This document shows positions 32,406-48,931 of a stretch of DNA of 64,000 nucleotides, in pieces. Positions within the stretch are counted from its first letter, which is position 1, and every line of letters begins with the position of its first letter. The translations under genes were made by a program, and so were the position numbers. The notes under the pieces are model-generated. The model saw only the letters and a program-made list of their open reading frames with translations, made no database searches and was not told the origin of the DNA. This DNA is from Balamuthia mandrillaris (Eukaryota > Discosea > Longamoebia > Balamuthiidae). The stretch lies in assembly GCA_031835245.1 (NCBI GenBank), contig JAVKOQ010000022.1, forward strand, positions 255,501-319,500. Direction: 5' to 3'.

Positions 32406-35400
32406 CTAGATACAACCTTCTTTTTCACTCTTACTCTCTTTCTCATTGGTTGCACTTGTCTCCTTCGCATTATCTTGTTCTTGTTTTTGGTCTTTGTCCC
32501 CATAGCCCTCTTCCTGTTCGCCTCCCAAAGCAACTGCTGGGCCAATGATTTCCATTTCCATTGCCTCCTCCTCTTCCTTTTTGGCCAACGTCGCCCTTTT
32601 TGCTCGCAGCTCACTCTTCCTCAACCTCGCTTTGGTGTCCTTTCTCTTCTTCTTCCTGTCCTGCTGGGCGATCCAAAGATTGTGCAGCAGCCGCCGCAGC
32701 ACCTTGTACATCTCCGACAAGATCACAAACAGCACCACAGAACCCGCACCCAAGGCCCATCCTCTCCACCCAGGATCTTCCTGTCGGAAGATGACGTTGT
32801 TGATGCCAGGAATGTAGACAGAGAGCACCACCGAGATGGAACCCAAAATGAAGGTCAAATGGAAGGGCCAGCATTGAATGAAGAATGTGTGATCGAAGGA
32901 TGAGCTCTTCAACCGGCGACAGTTGTACCCGTGATAAAGAAGCATGATGGTGAGCGAGATGAAGGTGGTTACTTGAGATTGTTTGACAGTGAAGTCCCAG
33001 ACAATGTTCATGACAATGAAGCTGGTGAGAGAGAGAGCACCCATTATGATGCCGTAGATGAAGATGTCAGCGATGGTGCCAATGGTGAATGTGGGCTCTC
33101 CGATGGGTCGCTTCTTCCTGTCCATCAAGTCAGGTGTGGCTGGTTCGACTCCCAAGAGCAGTGCTGGTGGTGGACCTTTTTTTAAAATTGTCGTTCAAAA
33201 ATAAATAAACGGATCGCAAGCAGGTTGAGAGAAGGGCAAGGAAGAGAGTAGAGAGAGAAGGGGGAGAGGGGGTAAAAAATATGTAGATAGCAGGCAATGT
33301 GAGAAGAGCAAACGAGGGAGAGGGAGCGAGAGAACGAGAGAGAGGGTCTCTTACTTGATACGAGATTCAGCCAAAGAATTTGCAAAGAGGTCATTGGGGG
33401 ATAAAGCCCAGAAACAATGCCGATGATCATGACAATGGTTTCTGCGACGTTGCTGGAAAGAAGATGAACGAGGAACTTTCGGATGTTGGCAAACGTTCTT
33501 CTACCTTCCGCAATAGCTCGGGCAATTGTACAAAAGTCGTCATCCAAAAGGATAATGTCAGAGGCTTCTTTGGTTACGTCTGTTCCCGCAATGCCTAAGA
33601 GAAGAACAAATGGTTAAAACACACAACACAAAAAGACTAAATGAACAAAGAAAAGCAACAGAAAAAAGAAAGCAACCCATGGCAATTCCAATGTCAGCAG
33701 CAGAGATTGCAGGACTGTCATTGACACCATCGCCTGTCATGGCCACCACTTTGCCTCCATGATGCAGCTGCTTCACCATCTTCACCTTGCTCTCCGGGCT
33801 GCACCTCGCTATCACCAACGGCAGCTCATCCAGCTCTTCCTCGGTCATCCTGTCAAAGACCGTGGAGGTCATGGCAAGGCCTCTCCCCTCCTCTTCCTCC
33901 GTGATGATGCCGATCTGCTTGGCAATGGCCAGAGCGGTGGACAAGTGGTCCCCTGTCAGCATTCTCACGATGATCCCTGCTTTGTGACAGGTGGCAACTG
34001 CCTCCTTCACCCCCTTTCTTGGTGGATCCTGAAGGCCGACCAGACCCACAAAGGTCAGGTTCTGCTCCACATCCTCTCTGTTGAGCTGTGGATCCTCCTC
34101 GTCCTCATGGTCTTCGCACTCGTCAGTCATCTCGCGGTAGGCCAAAGCCAAGACACGAAGGCCTTGGTTGGCCAGCTGCTCGTTCATGGCTTTGATGCGT
34201 TCCAGCTCCTCATCTCCAAACTCGCTGGTCACCCCTCCGTCCTCCATCATGGCCGTGCACCTTGGCAAGAGGCGCTCGGGAGCTCCCTTGGTGAAGAGGA
34301 AGACAGACTTGTCCTCCTTTCGCTGGTGGATGACGCTCATTCTCTTGATGGTGCTGTCAAAGGGGAACTCTTGCAGGTTCTGCCACTCCTCCTTGAGAAG
34401 CTGCCGTGAGTAACCCAGTTTGGCTGAGAGCACCACCAGAGCCGCCTCCGTGGGAGAACCTAGGGCTACCCACTCTTCTGCACCCTCTCCTCGTTTCTCG
34501 TCGTGTTGCTTGGCGGCTTTGCCACACCAAGTCCAGGGCTTCCACCATCTCTTGCTTGACACTTGTTTATCAGCAACCACTTTGACATTCCTCTTGATAT
34601 CAGAGGTGTTGCACAGAGAGCAGACGAGCAGGGCGAGATGAAGGTGATGGTCTTTGTCCTCGATTTCCGTCATGGAGGCCACCACCGGTGTTGGTGAGGC
34701 CCCTTCTTCCTCCTCCTCCTCCTCTGCTTCTTCTCCATCTTCCTCCTTGGGCTTGATGAAGACATTGCCGCTGTTTGGGTTGAAGCCCTCACCGTCGATG
34801 ATGAAGGACTTTTCCGGAAGCCATAACTCTGTGGCCATCATTTTGCCTTGGGTGAGGGTTCCTGTCTTATCCGAGCAAACATCTGTGACGTTGCCCAGTT
34901 GTTCCAAGGATTTCATCTTCCGCACCAACGCCTTCTGTTCCGCCATCCCTTTCACTCCAAGACTCAACACCACCGTGATCACTGCCACCAAAGCCTCTGG
35001 CAAGAGAGCTACCGCTATGGCCACGGCCACGGTGAGGCCTGTGGGGTAAAGCTCCTCTGTGTCATGCACCCACAGGAACAGAAGCACCATGCCAATGCAA
35101 CCTACGGCAGCACAGGCCAACAGAATGCCCAATCTGTTCATCCTTTTCTTATGGATAATGCTTCTTAGATGTTATCATGGGGCAGGGAAGAAGAGAAAGA
35201 AGAGGAGAAAGGAACCTCAAGGCTGGTCGTTTGCTTCTTGGCGTTGGCCACTGCGTGGGCAATCTGTCCAAGTTCCGTGCGGGAGCCGGTCATGATGACA
35301 ATGCCTTTGCCCTTGCCCTTGGTGATCAGAGTGCTCATGAAGGCCAAATTGTTTCGGTCGCCGAGGGGACAGTCCTTGTTGTCGATGGCATCGACCTTCT

Positions 35401-36087
35401 TCTCGATGGGCACACTCTCTCCCGTCAAAACGCCTTCCTCACATTCCAGGTTCATCGCCTCATATACTCGAACATCTGTTTTTGTATGCCGTTAAAAGAA
35501 ACAAACGTTTTTTTAACGTAACATACCTGCAGGAACTTTGTCGCCTTGGGTGAGGAGGACAATGTCTCCAGGCACCAGCTCGGAGGCACAGACCTCCTGC
35601 TCGACGCCTTCTCGTAGCACAGTAGCGGAAGGAGCAGACAAGCTCCTCATTGCTTCCACGCTCTTTTCTGACTTGTATTGTGCATGATTGGTTGAGTTAA
35701 AAAAACAAGGTGAGTGCTTTTAGAAGGAGAGGTGGAGAACAAACCTTGCACAACTCCAATGATTATGTCGCCGAGCATGATGAAAGCAATGACAGTGGAG
35801 TCGATGGGTTGCAGAGTGGCGATGGTGAGGGAGAGAGCCACCAGGAGCACCCCCATCATGAAGTTAAATGTGTGGTGGAAGAGGAGCTTCCACAGCTTGA
35901 CCCCCTCTTCCTGTTTCAGCTGGTTGGGACCCCATTCTTCCGTGCGTTGCTTCACTTGCTCTGGGTTGAGGCCAACAGCGGTGTCAACAGAAAAAAACTC
36001 CGCGAGTTGTTCTGTGGACAAGGTGTGCGCGAAGAGGTACTCGTTGGCAATGCCGTCTCGAGGATTCAAGGTTCCCTTTGCGCCCAT
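32406..36087 (-). CDS. P-type cation ATPase, ENA-like (IID), copy 2 (1078 aa)
   Basis: Same six-exon layout as copy 1: 36087-35745, about 35679-35527, 35475-35216, 35147-33677, 33594-33355 and 33175-32406. The protein is nearly the same through the motor domains, with all motifs intact (LTGES, CSDKTGTLT, KGAPERLL, TGDGVNDSP). Differences are a 17-codon shorter nucleotide-binding insert and an acidic tail about 30 residues shorter. Part of intron 5 is also almost identical to copy 1, so the duplication is recent. The acceptor of intron 1 reads CATGCAC where copy 1 has CATGCAG, so AG is lost. An AG 12 bases further (35668-35669) would keep the frame and drop four residues. Confidence 0.9.
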
Positions 36088-36121
36088 ACCCAGGAAGCTT
36101 ACAGAGAAGAATTAGTGAGAA

Positions 36122-36203
36122 TCAAGAGAGAAGAAGAAGAAAAAGAAGAAGAAGAAAAGGAAGGAGAAGAAAAAGAAGAAGAAGAACAAGAAGAAGACTC
36201 ACA
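36122..36203. repeat. GAA-rich tract upstream of ATPase copy 2
   Basis: GAA/GAAAA repeats directly upstream of the copy 2 start codon. No equivalent tract stands before copy 1. Confidence 0.8.
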
Positions 36204-36375
36204 AGCACACAACTTGGTGGAGAGAAAAAAAAAACGCCTCAAGGCGTCGTTTCAGGTTCCTTAATTCCCAATAGGTTTTTTGATCACCTCAGGTCCAACC
36301 AGCTGACCGTTACCAGCGCTATATAAGAAAGTTTGCTGGTTCGCGGCGTTCCGTTTAGAACTGTTGTTTTAGTGT

Positions 36376-36816
36376 TTAGACCAGATGAACAACAAGCGAG
36401 GCCTTTTGCTTTCTTCCGCCTGTTGCTTGGCCTATACGCACTACAGCGGAACGAACGGCGTCTCTACCAACCATACTTCCGTCCCTGCCTGCGGCCCACC
36501 GCAGATCCACCTCTCTCAACTTCCTTCTTCCTTTATCGTCATTACCACTATTCAACGTTCGCTCCATCCATTCGGCCACCACTTGCATCCTTTTTTTTTT
36601 TTTTTTTTTTTGGGAGTCCTTCGTGTTTAGAGACCAAGAACACAAAGGGAGAAAGGGACGCGCAGAAGTAAGCACTAAATACCCATCATCACCAAGTTCG
36701 TTCCAACGAAGATCCAAACGTTCCAAGTTGATTGCACCAATATACAAGGCTGCAACATTAAGATGTAGTCAGAAGAGTGCGAGAGAGAAGGAGAACCAGA
36801 GAACCAGAGGAGAGGC

Positions 36817-36862
<46 letters not shown>

Positions 36863-37280
36863 CATAGAGAACAAGAGCTAAGAACAGAGAAGCGAGCAAA
36901 CGTGCCATCGCAGAGCGTGCGACAATGAAACGCGGTAAGAGAGTTGTGAGCCAAATTGATGGACACCAGCTTGCCAAACAGCGACCGCGAGATACATTTT
37001 GCCACAAAGTACAACGGTATTGGCTCATTCATATTGCTTGCTGCTATTTGCTTCTCTTCTTCTGTTCCGTCTTGTTCTTCTTTTCCAAGTGACGAAAGAT
37101 GCATCGAGTCACTCCCAAAGTTTGCGACTGCACTTATGCCAGAGTCGCAACGCGACCCGAGGTTGCACCGCTCAAAATTCAACGTTTGAACATTGGGGAA
37201 CCGTGTCAGAAGGTATCTTGTTGTACAAACTGTTTGGATGAAAACAAGCGCAAAATAAGAAAGAAGGCAAGCAAAAAGGA

Positions 37281-37335
<55 letters not shown>

Positions 37336-38007
37336 GGGAGAGAGAGAGAACAAACGGGCTAGTCGAGACACGTCAAGACTTCGTATAAACGGCGCAACTG
37401 CACTTACTATAAGCTCTGATTCCTCATCTATCTTATGATTTTCAAACACGGTTTCTGTTTTGTGGAAAAGAATAGTATGCACGTAAGACATGGAAAGGAA
37501 AAAGGAGATGGACCATCTTAGGGGGTTTACTTCGTATCATCTCTTCCAAAAAGGCGCACTTCCATTGGATACAAACTCCTTTTGAAGAAGTAGAAGCAGG
37601 AGAAGGAGGAGATGGTTTGTGCTTTCTTGTGGCAAAAACTTGGTAAAGCGTTTGCCACATGTGGAGCTTTCTGCGCGTAGCTAGCTCTTCTTCTGTTTCA
37701 GTTCCTTCTTCCTTCGTATCAAAGAGAGTTTCCTGCAGAACTGTAAGAATAGAACTAAATCCGAAAGAAGAAAGAAGCAGAAAAGAAGGAAGACGAAAAC
37801 AAAAACGAAAACAAAAACAGAACGAAGAAAGAAGAAAGAAGAAAGAAGAAAGAACAAGAAGAAGCACATAGAAATGAGAGAAACCAGTTGTAAAATGGGA
37901 GCGAGAGCTGACACCCGATCAATGGGTCCGAGGCTACGATAAACATGATGTAACTGCGTGAAAACACAAACGACAAGAACGGAAAGTTTACTCCAATGAG
38001 TACACAC

Positions 38008-38053
<46 letters not shown>

Positions 38054-38271
38054 AGAACTTGAACAAGATACAAGAGCAAAAAGAAGGCACAGAAATCAGA
38101 GAAAGAAAAGTAGGGGGCGAGGGAGAGAGACCACTTCTTCCGGCAGAGAACACAGAATGTCTCCGTTGACTGAACAAAACCAGGGTAAGTAACAACTTAT
38201 TAACTAACTCCTAGAACGAGGGAAAGGAGGGGGGGGAGAGGGGGGGAGGGGGGGACATTACGGATACTCAT
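36376..38271 (-). CDS. F-box and leucine-rich-repeat protein (about 382 aa)
   Basis: Exons in phase: 38271-38262, 38169-38132, 37953-37885, 37732-37531, 37454-37356, 37229-36873 and 36749-36376. The first coding exon is only 10 bases (Met-Ser-Ile plus one base). It joins exon 2 to give NGDILCSLPEEV and then LHHVYRSLGPIDR, a good F-box. Leucine-rich-repeat units follow (VQTLNFERCNL, KLVSINLAHNSLT, NLERLDLRWNEL). It is a likely substrate receptor of an SCF ubiquitin ligase. The last exon contains an 18-A run read as six Lys. A possible intron (donor near 36676, acceptor near 36572) would remove it, giving about 347 residues. Confidence 0.72.
36818..36860. repeat. GA microsatellite in F-box/LRR intron
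   Basis: CT on the sense (minus) strand, just after the donor at 36872. Confidence 0.9.
37286..37350. repeat. GA microsatellite in F-box/LRR intron
   Basis: CT on the sense strand, directly after the donor at 37355. Confidence 0.9.
38010..38050. repeat. GA microsatellite in F-box/LRR intron
   Basis: CT on the sense strand, in the intron between 38132 and 37953. Confidence 0.9.
38221..38255 (+). repeat. G-run block, possible G-quadruplex
   Basis: Four or more runs of 7-9 G separated by A or GA, in the first intron of the F-box/LRR gene and near the divergent start of the next gene. Confidence 0.75.
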
Positions 38272-38536
38272 GTGACGGCTGACCACCTTGCCGACGTGCG
38301 CCTTCAAACTCATGGCCATTCCCTTTCTTCCTCCACTTGGCCGGGTGGCTTACGTGTGCCCCTTTCCGTTTTTCGTTGCGGAAAGGTGCGACGTTTCGGC
38401 AAGAAGAGAGATCAAAAAAAAAAACGTCCAACACGTCTCGTCCTCGACCTCCCCGTAACGAGGAAGGCGCTCCTATCCAGGGTGGCAAACACAGGAGGAC
38501 CGGCTTGGACGACCGCCGTTCCTTTTACTGGCTGCC

Positions 38537-40865
38537 ATGAAAATGGTTGCCGCCTCAAAGCCTCCTTGGTTGGCTTTGGGCTTTGTGCTTTGGCTGGGAG
38601 GAAGCTTTGGACGGAGCTTGCTGCTGCTGCGGGTTTCCTCCTCGCCTTCCGCCGAGGAAGAGGCAGTTGACTCCTCCCTGTTGTGCTTGCTCACGTTATC
38701 CCCGGCGGCTTTGCTTTGGACGGCAGGTCGGCTGCGTCGCTGTTGCTCACGGGGTTTGGAAGTCGAGGATTATCCTCGGCGTGCAAGGAACGCGCTATTG
38801 GCTTTGGGGAGCATCCAATTGGCTTGGCTTCTGTTGACCACGTCCTTGTGCTCTGGCCAAAGTGTTTCCGCTACGTGGACGGTACTCTTTTCGTTCTTGT
38901 CCGTCGTTCTTTCATGTCGCTTCTTTGGTCCTTACCTTCTGCGTTCACTCTTTCTCGTGGCAAACGTTACTTCGTTTGAAACGAGACTAGGTTCTGCTGC
39001 CTATCTTCGTGTCGGTCTTCTGTTTCCTATTCGACAGTGACTATCGAACCCAGCGAAAGGGAGGCTGCTCTCAAACGCTGTCGCTGGCGGGGTTCTCGCT
39101 ATGTATGATGTTGTATTTGGGAATGTATCCTAGCACCGTATCCTCCTGGCATTCTCTCGCTTTGAGTATGTCTTTAGCCGTCGCCCACACCTGGCTTGGG
39201 CTTCATCTTTCCCGGGTTTATCAATTCTACGCTTCTTCAACTTCCACTAATCCTTGCTGGAACGCATACCTTGATGTTTCAACATGTTCCTTTCTTCTTT
39301 CGCTTCCTTTTTTCCTCCTACGATGTCTGGTGGCAGAGGGGAGGGCCGTTGCAGACATTTTGCGGTTGGAGTACTTGCTTCCTGCTGCTTTCTTCAACTT
39401 CCTGTGTCAAGCCACCTCCCTTCTCACACTCTCTCACCTTTCGACAGTTCTTCACTCCCTCCTTTTCTGGTTACTCACGTTTGGACACAACATTCCGCTG
39501 CAGCTGGATCCCTTTCGGTTTGGGACGTTGTTCCTTGCGTTGACCTTCTGTGGTGCGTTCATCTTCCACGAAATGGAACGTTTCCAGGTCGCCACTACAC
39601 CCAAGCATAGCAAACGAAGCAACCATGTACCGTCAAGCAGAGCAGCAACAGGATTTGCTGTTTTCTTCTTACTTGCGGTGTGTGCGCTGCTCACGATCAC
39701 TGTGTTACCACTCAACACAATGACATCTCCGAACAGTCCCCGCGGCACTCCCGCCTTCTCCACCTTTGCTTGGCCTCCGTTGCCTCCACTGTCCTTAAGG
39801 ACGGTACAACCACCCACCTCAAGTGTGGTTCTACCGGAACAACAACCCCTACGGATCCAATGCATCGGAGCCATCCAAGAACGCATCCTATCGAAGATGG
39901 GTCCGCTATTCCCCCCAAACAACAAGGTGGTCATGTTGGATTGGCCACAGTACTGGAACCTCGGCGACACTCTCATTTGGGCGGGAGAGTTCAACTTTTT
40001 GAAAGCGCTCGGAATGTATCCTCCGCTGCAACAGGCTGTTTCTCTTCCGGACTATGCGGTCCGGCGCCTCTCTCAAAACGTGACCCTGTTCTGGACAGGC
40101 GGAGGCAACTTTGGGGACCTGTGGAGGGTTCACAGTGACATGCGCAACAAACTCATCCGTCTGATGCTGGCGTCCTCCATGCACAACCCGCTGATCATCG
40201 GTCCGCAGAGCATTTTTTACAACCGAACGCAGACCGCCGAGGAGGACGCACGGCTCTTTGCAAAAGCGCCACAAATAATACTGACCCTGCGTGATAGGGA
40301 GTCCTGGCAGTTCTCACAAAAATACTTTCGCAACACCCAGAGAGAGCTCCTTCCCGACATGGCCTTCATGAACGGTCCTCTCCGGCCCAACAGAGAGCCG
40401 CTCTACGACTTCTTGGTTCTGCTGCGAAAGGACATCGAGACCCGTTTTCCTGACCCTCTCTTCGCAAAGGAGATGACCGCCGTGATGGACGCGCACGCCA
40501 TCTCCTATCGCATTGTCGATTGGAGCGACTGGGAAGAGCTTGTGGAGGACTCCCTTTGGAAAGAAGAGCACCCAGAGGACCTGACCGAGATGACGCTCTG
40601 GCAGGTGGAGTTAGCCAACAACATCCTCTCTTTGGGCCATAGGGTGATCAGCGACCGGTTGCATGCAACGCTGATGTCCATGTTGCTGGGGAAGGAGGTC
40701 ATCTACCTGGACAACATCTACAAGAAGATCAGCAACACGCTTGAGACTGCCTTTGAGGTTCATCCTAGTTGCAGCAGTAAGAACATGGGCGGCAAGAGAG
40801 CGAACACATTGAAGGAGGCCGCTGAGATCGCGGTCGAATGGGTGAGAGCAGAGCGGAATGAGTGA
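38537..40865 (+). CDS. Polysaccharide pyruvyl transferase with multi-span membrane N-terminus (739 aa)
   Basis: Two exons, 38537-38881 and 38991-40865, joined in phase by removing a 109-base GT-AG intron. Without the splice the frame breaks. Residues about 1-370 contain many hydrophobic segments, so the protein is polytopic. Residues about 430-735 are a polysaccharide pyruvyl transferase domain: MLDWPQYWNLGDTLIW, FWTGGGNFGDLW, LIIGPQSIFY, LTLRDRESW and SDRLHATLMSMLLGKEVIYLDN. The family adds pyruvate ketals to sugars using phosphoenolpyruvate. The usual enzymes are soluble or single-span and about 300-400 residues, so this fusion is notable. The stop is 44 bases from the convergent stop of the next gene. 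Confidence 0.88.
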
Positions 40866-40909
40866 ATTAGTTGCTCTGTTCTTCGAGTAAGATAGTATCC
40901 TTTCACTCT

Positions 40910-41328
40910 TCAGTCTTTCTTCTTATCGATGTCGCGTTTGGTGGCTACTGTCGTTTTGTTGCTGGTAGGCTCGTGCTTTTTCTTCTTCTCCTTTTCATCC
41001 CGTTTGTTTTGGTGAATGATGAAGAGCCACACCTCCACGATCATGATGATGGTGGCCAGAGCGACACCACCAATGACACCGGCAACGACGCTGCCAAAGC
41101 CATGTCTGCAAGTGAAGAAACCGGCCACGAACATGGTGGCCATGCTCACCACGATGTTTACCCCGATAGAGAGTTGGCTTCTCAGCTCTTTCTTCTCCTC
41201 TCTGGAGGGCATTATTACCAAGTGGGTGTGTTCATCTCCTTCAAAGCTGGCCACGTTTGACACCATTCTGGTTTTTAAGGAAGAAAACAGTGTTGAGAGA
41301 GAGAGAGCGAAGAGAGAGAGAGAGAGCG

Positions 41329-41377
<49 letters not shown>

Positions 41378-41899
41378 GAGATAGAGATAGAGGAGATAGA
41401 GGGGAAGAACAACGTACTTTTTGTATCGCTGGTTTTCCAACTTGTTGCGTACTTTTTGCAAAGCTTCTTCTTGTTCTTTTGTCTTTTGGAGTATGAGAGA
41501 GAGGGAGAAGAAAAAGAATAAAAGAAGCCGAAGAAGAACGAGAACAAGAAGAATAACAAGAGGGAGCTTTACTCTTTGGGGAGGAGGAGGGGGCTGTGGT
41601 AAAATCACGTTACTGCCTCGAATGAGCTCATGGACGAACGCTTTGTCGAACGTTTTACCACTCTTCTCTTCCGTTTCGTACTTGCTTCGCTCTCTGCACC
41701 GAAGGAGCGTTTGGGATAGCTGCTGTAGCTCCTGAAGAGGAACGCCTTCCTTCGATTTGGGAGAAGCATGCCTCTCGAAACGTCGACGCGAGCGTGGCGA
41801 CAGCTCAGGCGCACAACGAAAGGCAAAGGCAAAGGCCTCCCGCATCACATCGGTTGCTTCGAACCGCACCTCATCTTCCTCCGCTGCTACTTCGTTCAT
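40910..41899 (-). CDS. Vma12/TMEM199-like V-ATPase assembly factor (249 aa)
   Basis: Three exons close in frame: 41899-41573, 41482-41418 and 41267-40910. The layout is that of the Vma12 family: a soluble N-terminal region ending LIRGSNVILPQPPPPP, a helical linker ALQKVRNKLENQRYKK, then two membrane segments (NIVVSMATMFVAGFF and VAGVIGGVALATIIMIVEVWLF) and a basic, Lys-rich tail that may act as an ER-retention signal. Vma12 helps assemble the membrane sector of the V-ATPase in the ER. The match is by motif and topology, so it is good but not certain. A tract rich in GA (41286-41384) fills intron 2. Confidence 0.75.
41286..41384. repeat. GA-rich microsatellite in Vma12-like intron
   Basis: CT on the sense strand, in the intron between 41418 and 41267. 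Confidence 0.9.
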
Positions 41900-42178
41900 C
41901 TTTTTTTTTTTTTCCTTTCGAAAAATTAATATGGCACAGGTACGAGTCGAACTGTTGTTAATGTCGACAAAAATTTTCTTTTTTCTTTTTCTTTTTCTTT
42001 TTCTTTTCCGTTTCATATCTTTTTGTTATTTCATTCATTCATTCTTTCTTCTATTCTATTTTCGTTTTTTTCTTTTGGACTACGCTTCATTCTGATCCCT
42101 ACTTCTTTTTAAAAGTATAAACAAAACAAATGCAGCTTTACTGTAAAGCAAACCATGTTTTAAACTTCCCCATTCATA

Positions 42179-42620
42179 TTAGGACATATCCTTGTCTTCT
42201 TCGTCTTGTCCAAAGGCAACAGCCTTCTGCTGGCTGATGCTCTTCCTCTTTTGCCTCCAAACGATGAGGGTGATGCAGGCAGCAGCCGCCAATACCACCA
42301 CCACAACCCCAATGGGGACGGTGATATAGAGGATGTTGTTGTTGAAGGAGTCGTCGTCGCTCTCGTTCTTCTCGTCCTCAAAGTCGTTTCCGTTCGAAAG
42401 AGGGCCTGTGGTTATCCTCACGGAAGGCTCTTCGTTGCCATCACCATTTCCATCCTCCGTATCATCTGAGTAATAAACGCCATCGTAACCTCCATCGCCT
42501 CCATCGCCTCCATCTCCGCCTGGCGTTACATCGATGAGTTTGGACAAGTCTGGGTCATAGCTATAATGGTAATAAATAAAAGCATGTTAGCATCCTTTCT
42601 ATAACTGAAAGAGGGAGAGG

Positions 42621-42665
<45 letters not shown>

Positions 42666-43680
42666 AAAGTAATTAATGAACCGCGGGAACACGAAGAGCA
42701 ACCTGTACTCGTTGCGGGCGTACCAGACGGTCTCGTAGGTGATAAACTTGACTTGCGCCACCTCGCCATCCATGATGAAGTTTTTGGTGAAGCGCAGCAC
42801 CCAGGTCTCGTTGCCCTGTTGGAACTCGATGCGCTTGAGGCAGGGAGGGTCCGTGTCCAAGGCAGGGTTGAGGTCCTCGGTGTAGAAGGCGACGGTGGCG
42901 CCGGTGGTGAACCGAAGGCGAAAGGCCACGGTGAGCGTGCCTCTTGTTGGGTCCACAAAGTCGCCCCTGTTTGTTTATGTATGCCCCCAACCAAACGCAA
43001 CAGGTAAACAGGAGGGACCCAGAGAAAGAGAAATAGAGGAAGACAACAACCAACCAATTCGAAACACCAAAGTCCAATTTCAAAGAGCCCGCCTCCAACA
43101 GGTACTCCTCCCCTGCAAAGCTTACATTCTGTCTGTACCTATTGATGCCATGCCTGGCCTCAAACTTGACCGGCAGGGTCGACAAGGACAAGACGCTCCA
43201 GTCCAGCTCCGCCAGGTCCTCCGACGTGGTCAACAGCTCTTTAACGGTGGACCAAAAATCGATCGTCATCGGCAGCACTTTGAGTATGGTCATCAATGGC
43301 TTGAGCAAAGCGGCCGCCAGGCACTCCAACCAGTTGTTGCAGTTCAGGCCGGACTCGTAGACGTTCTCGAGGGCGAAACGGACGCCAAAGCCGGCGTCCT
43401 CTCCTCTGTTGTTGAAACGGACGTCCCATTGGAGGCTTCCCTTGGGGAAGGTGGCAGAGAACCAGTCCGTGTGGAGTTGGGTATTTTGGGAGGAGTCCCG
43501 AAAGGCCTCGAAGCGGGTGCTGCTGTACTCTCGCCCCCAGTTTCGACGTTGGTAGAAGGCGGAGGAGGAGGGAGAAGGAGAAGATTCCTCAGCATAAGAA
43601 GAACGCGAAGCAGACGGTACCACAAGAAAACAACTGCATAATACAAGGAAAAGGAACAACGAGCTCGTTGCTCCCTTCAT
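42179..43680 (-). CDS. Unknown type I membrane protein (436 aa)
   Basis: Three exons close in frame: 43680-43055, 42966-42664 and 42560-42179. A signal peptide (FLFLVLCSCFLVV) starts it. An extracellular part of about 330 residues follows, with a single Cys pair motif (LNCNNWLECL) and beta-rich segments (FRLRFTTGATVAFYTED, NETWVLRFTKNFIMDG). A Gly/Asp-rich stalk is next, then one membrane helix (ILYITVPIGVVVVVLAAAACITLIVW) and a 30-residue basic-then-acidic tail. No family is recognised. Candidate roles are surface receptor or adhesion protein, but the sequence shows only topology. Confidence 0.75.
42607..42662. repeat. GA microsatellite in type I protein intron
   Basis: CT on the sense strand, immediately after the donor at 42663. 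Confidence 0.9.
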
Positions 43681-43945
43681 CCTTCCTTTTTCTAAAAGCC
43701 GAAGAAGTAACGCCTCTCCTTATCGTTGCGTTACGTGTGATACCGATATTTTGTTCGCTTCTCTAGAAGTTCGGGAAAAAGAGGATTGGTAGTTGCCATG
43801 CCACCATATTATAATTATGAAGAATCTATTAATTCACCTTTTATACTATTTTTTTTCGCAGGGGTACAACATGTTGGTTGTTGGCTGTGACTCGCCCTCG
43901 CAGGTCACTTGATACCAACAACACCAAAGTTGGCACTCCTCTCCT

Positions 43946-48299
<4,354 letters not shown>

Positions 48300-48896
48300 G
48301 CGCTCTAAACATTTTTACACACTTTCAAAAAAGAGTGGATGGGAATGCAAGGAGAGAGGAAGAACCTTTGGATCAACGTGATGGTTTTTTCAACACAAAA
48401 AAATTTTACGCGCAGTTTCGGATTTTGCTTACAAAAAATAAAAGGGACCCCTTTGTCGCAGAGATGAGCATGAGCGTTGAGTCAGATTGGATTGAACTCG
48501 GTCAAACAACAGACGAAAACGAAGAGGGGATGAGTAGTTTTTTTTTTTACCTTTGCGTGGGCTGGTGTTCGAAACACGCTTTTTTCTTCTTCTTCTCCAG
48601 AAACCAATGCCCCAAGTCCCAGATGCGTGTCCTTTCTCTCTAACGAGCGTTTGGGGAAATGAGAGAAGTAGCGGCAAAAAAAAAAGTATATATGTTGCGG
48701 TTGCTGTTATTTTTGGCTATTGTGCTACGCCAACTTTCCCATAAAACACTTTTTTGAGTCAAAAGCTTCCCAGTCGGTCGCCGCCCCTTTCTCTCCTCTT
48801 GCCGGCTCTTCACCACCACAACATATGCTGAAGAGAGAAGGAAAAAAAAAATAGAACAAAACGAGAAAAGACCTCCCCTTTCCCCTCCCCCTTGTG

Positions 48897-48931
<35 letters not shown>

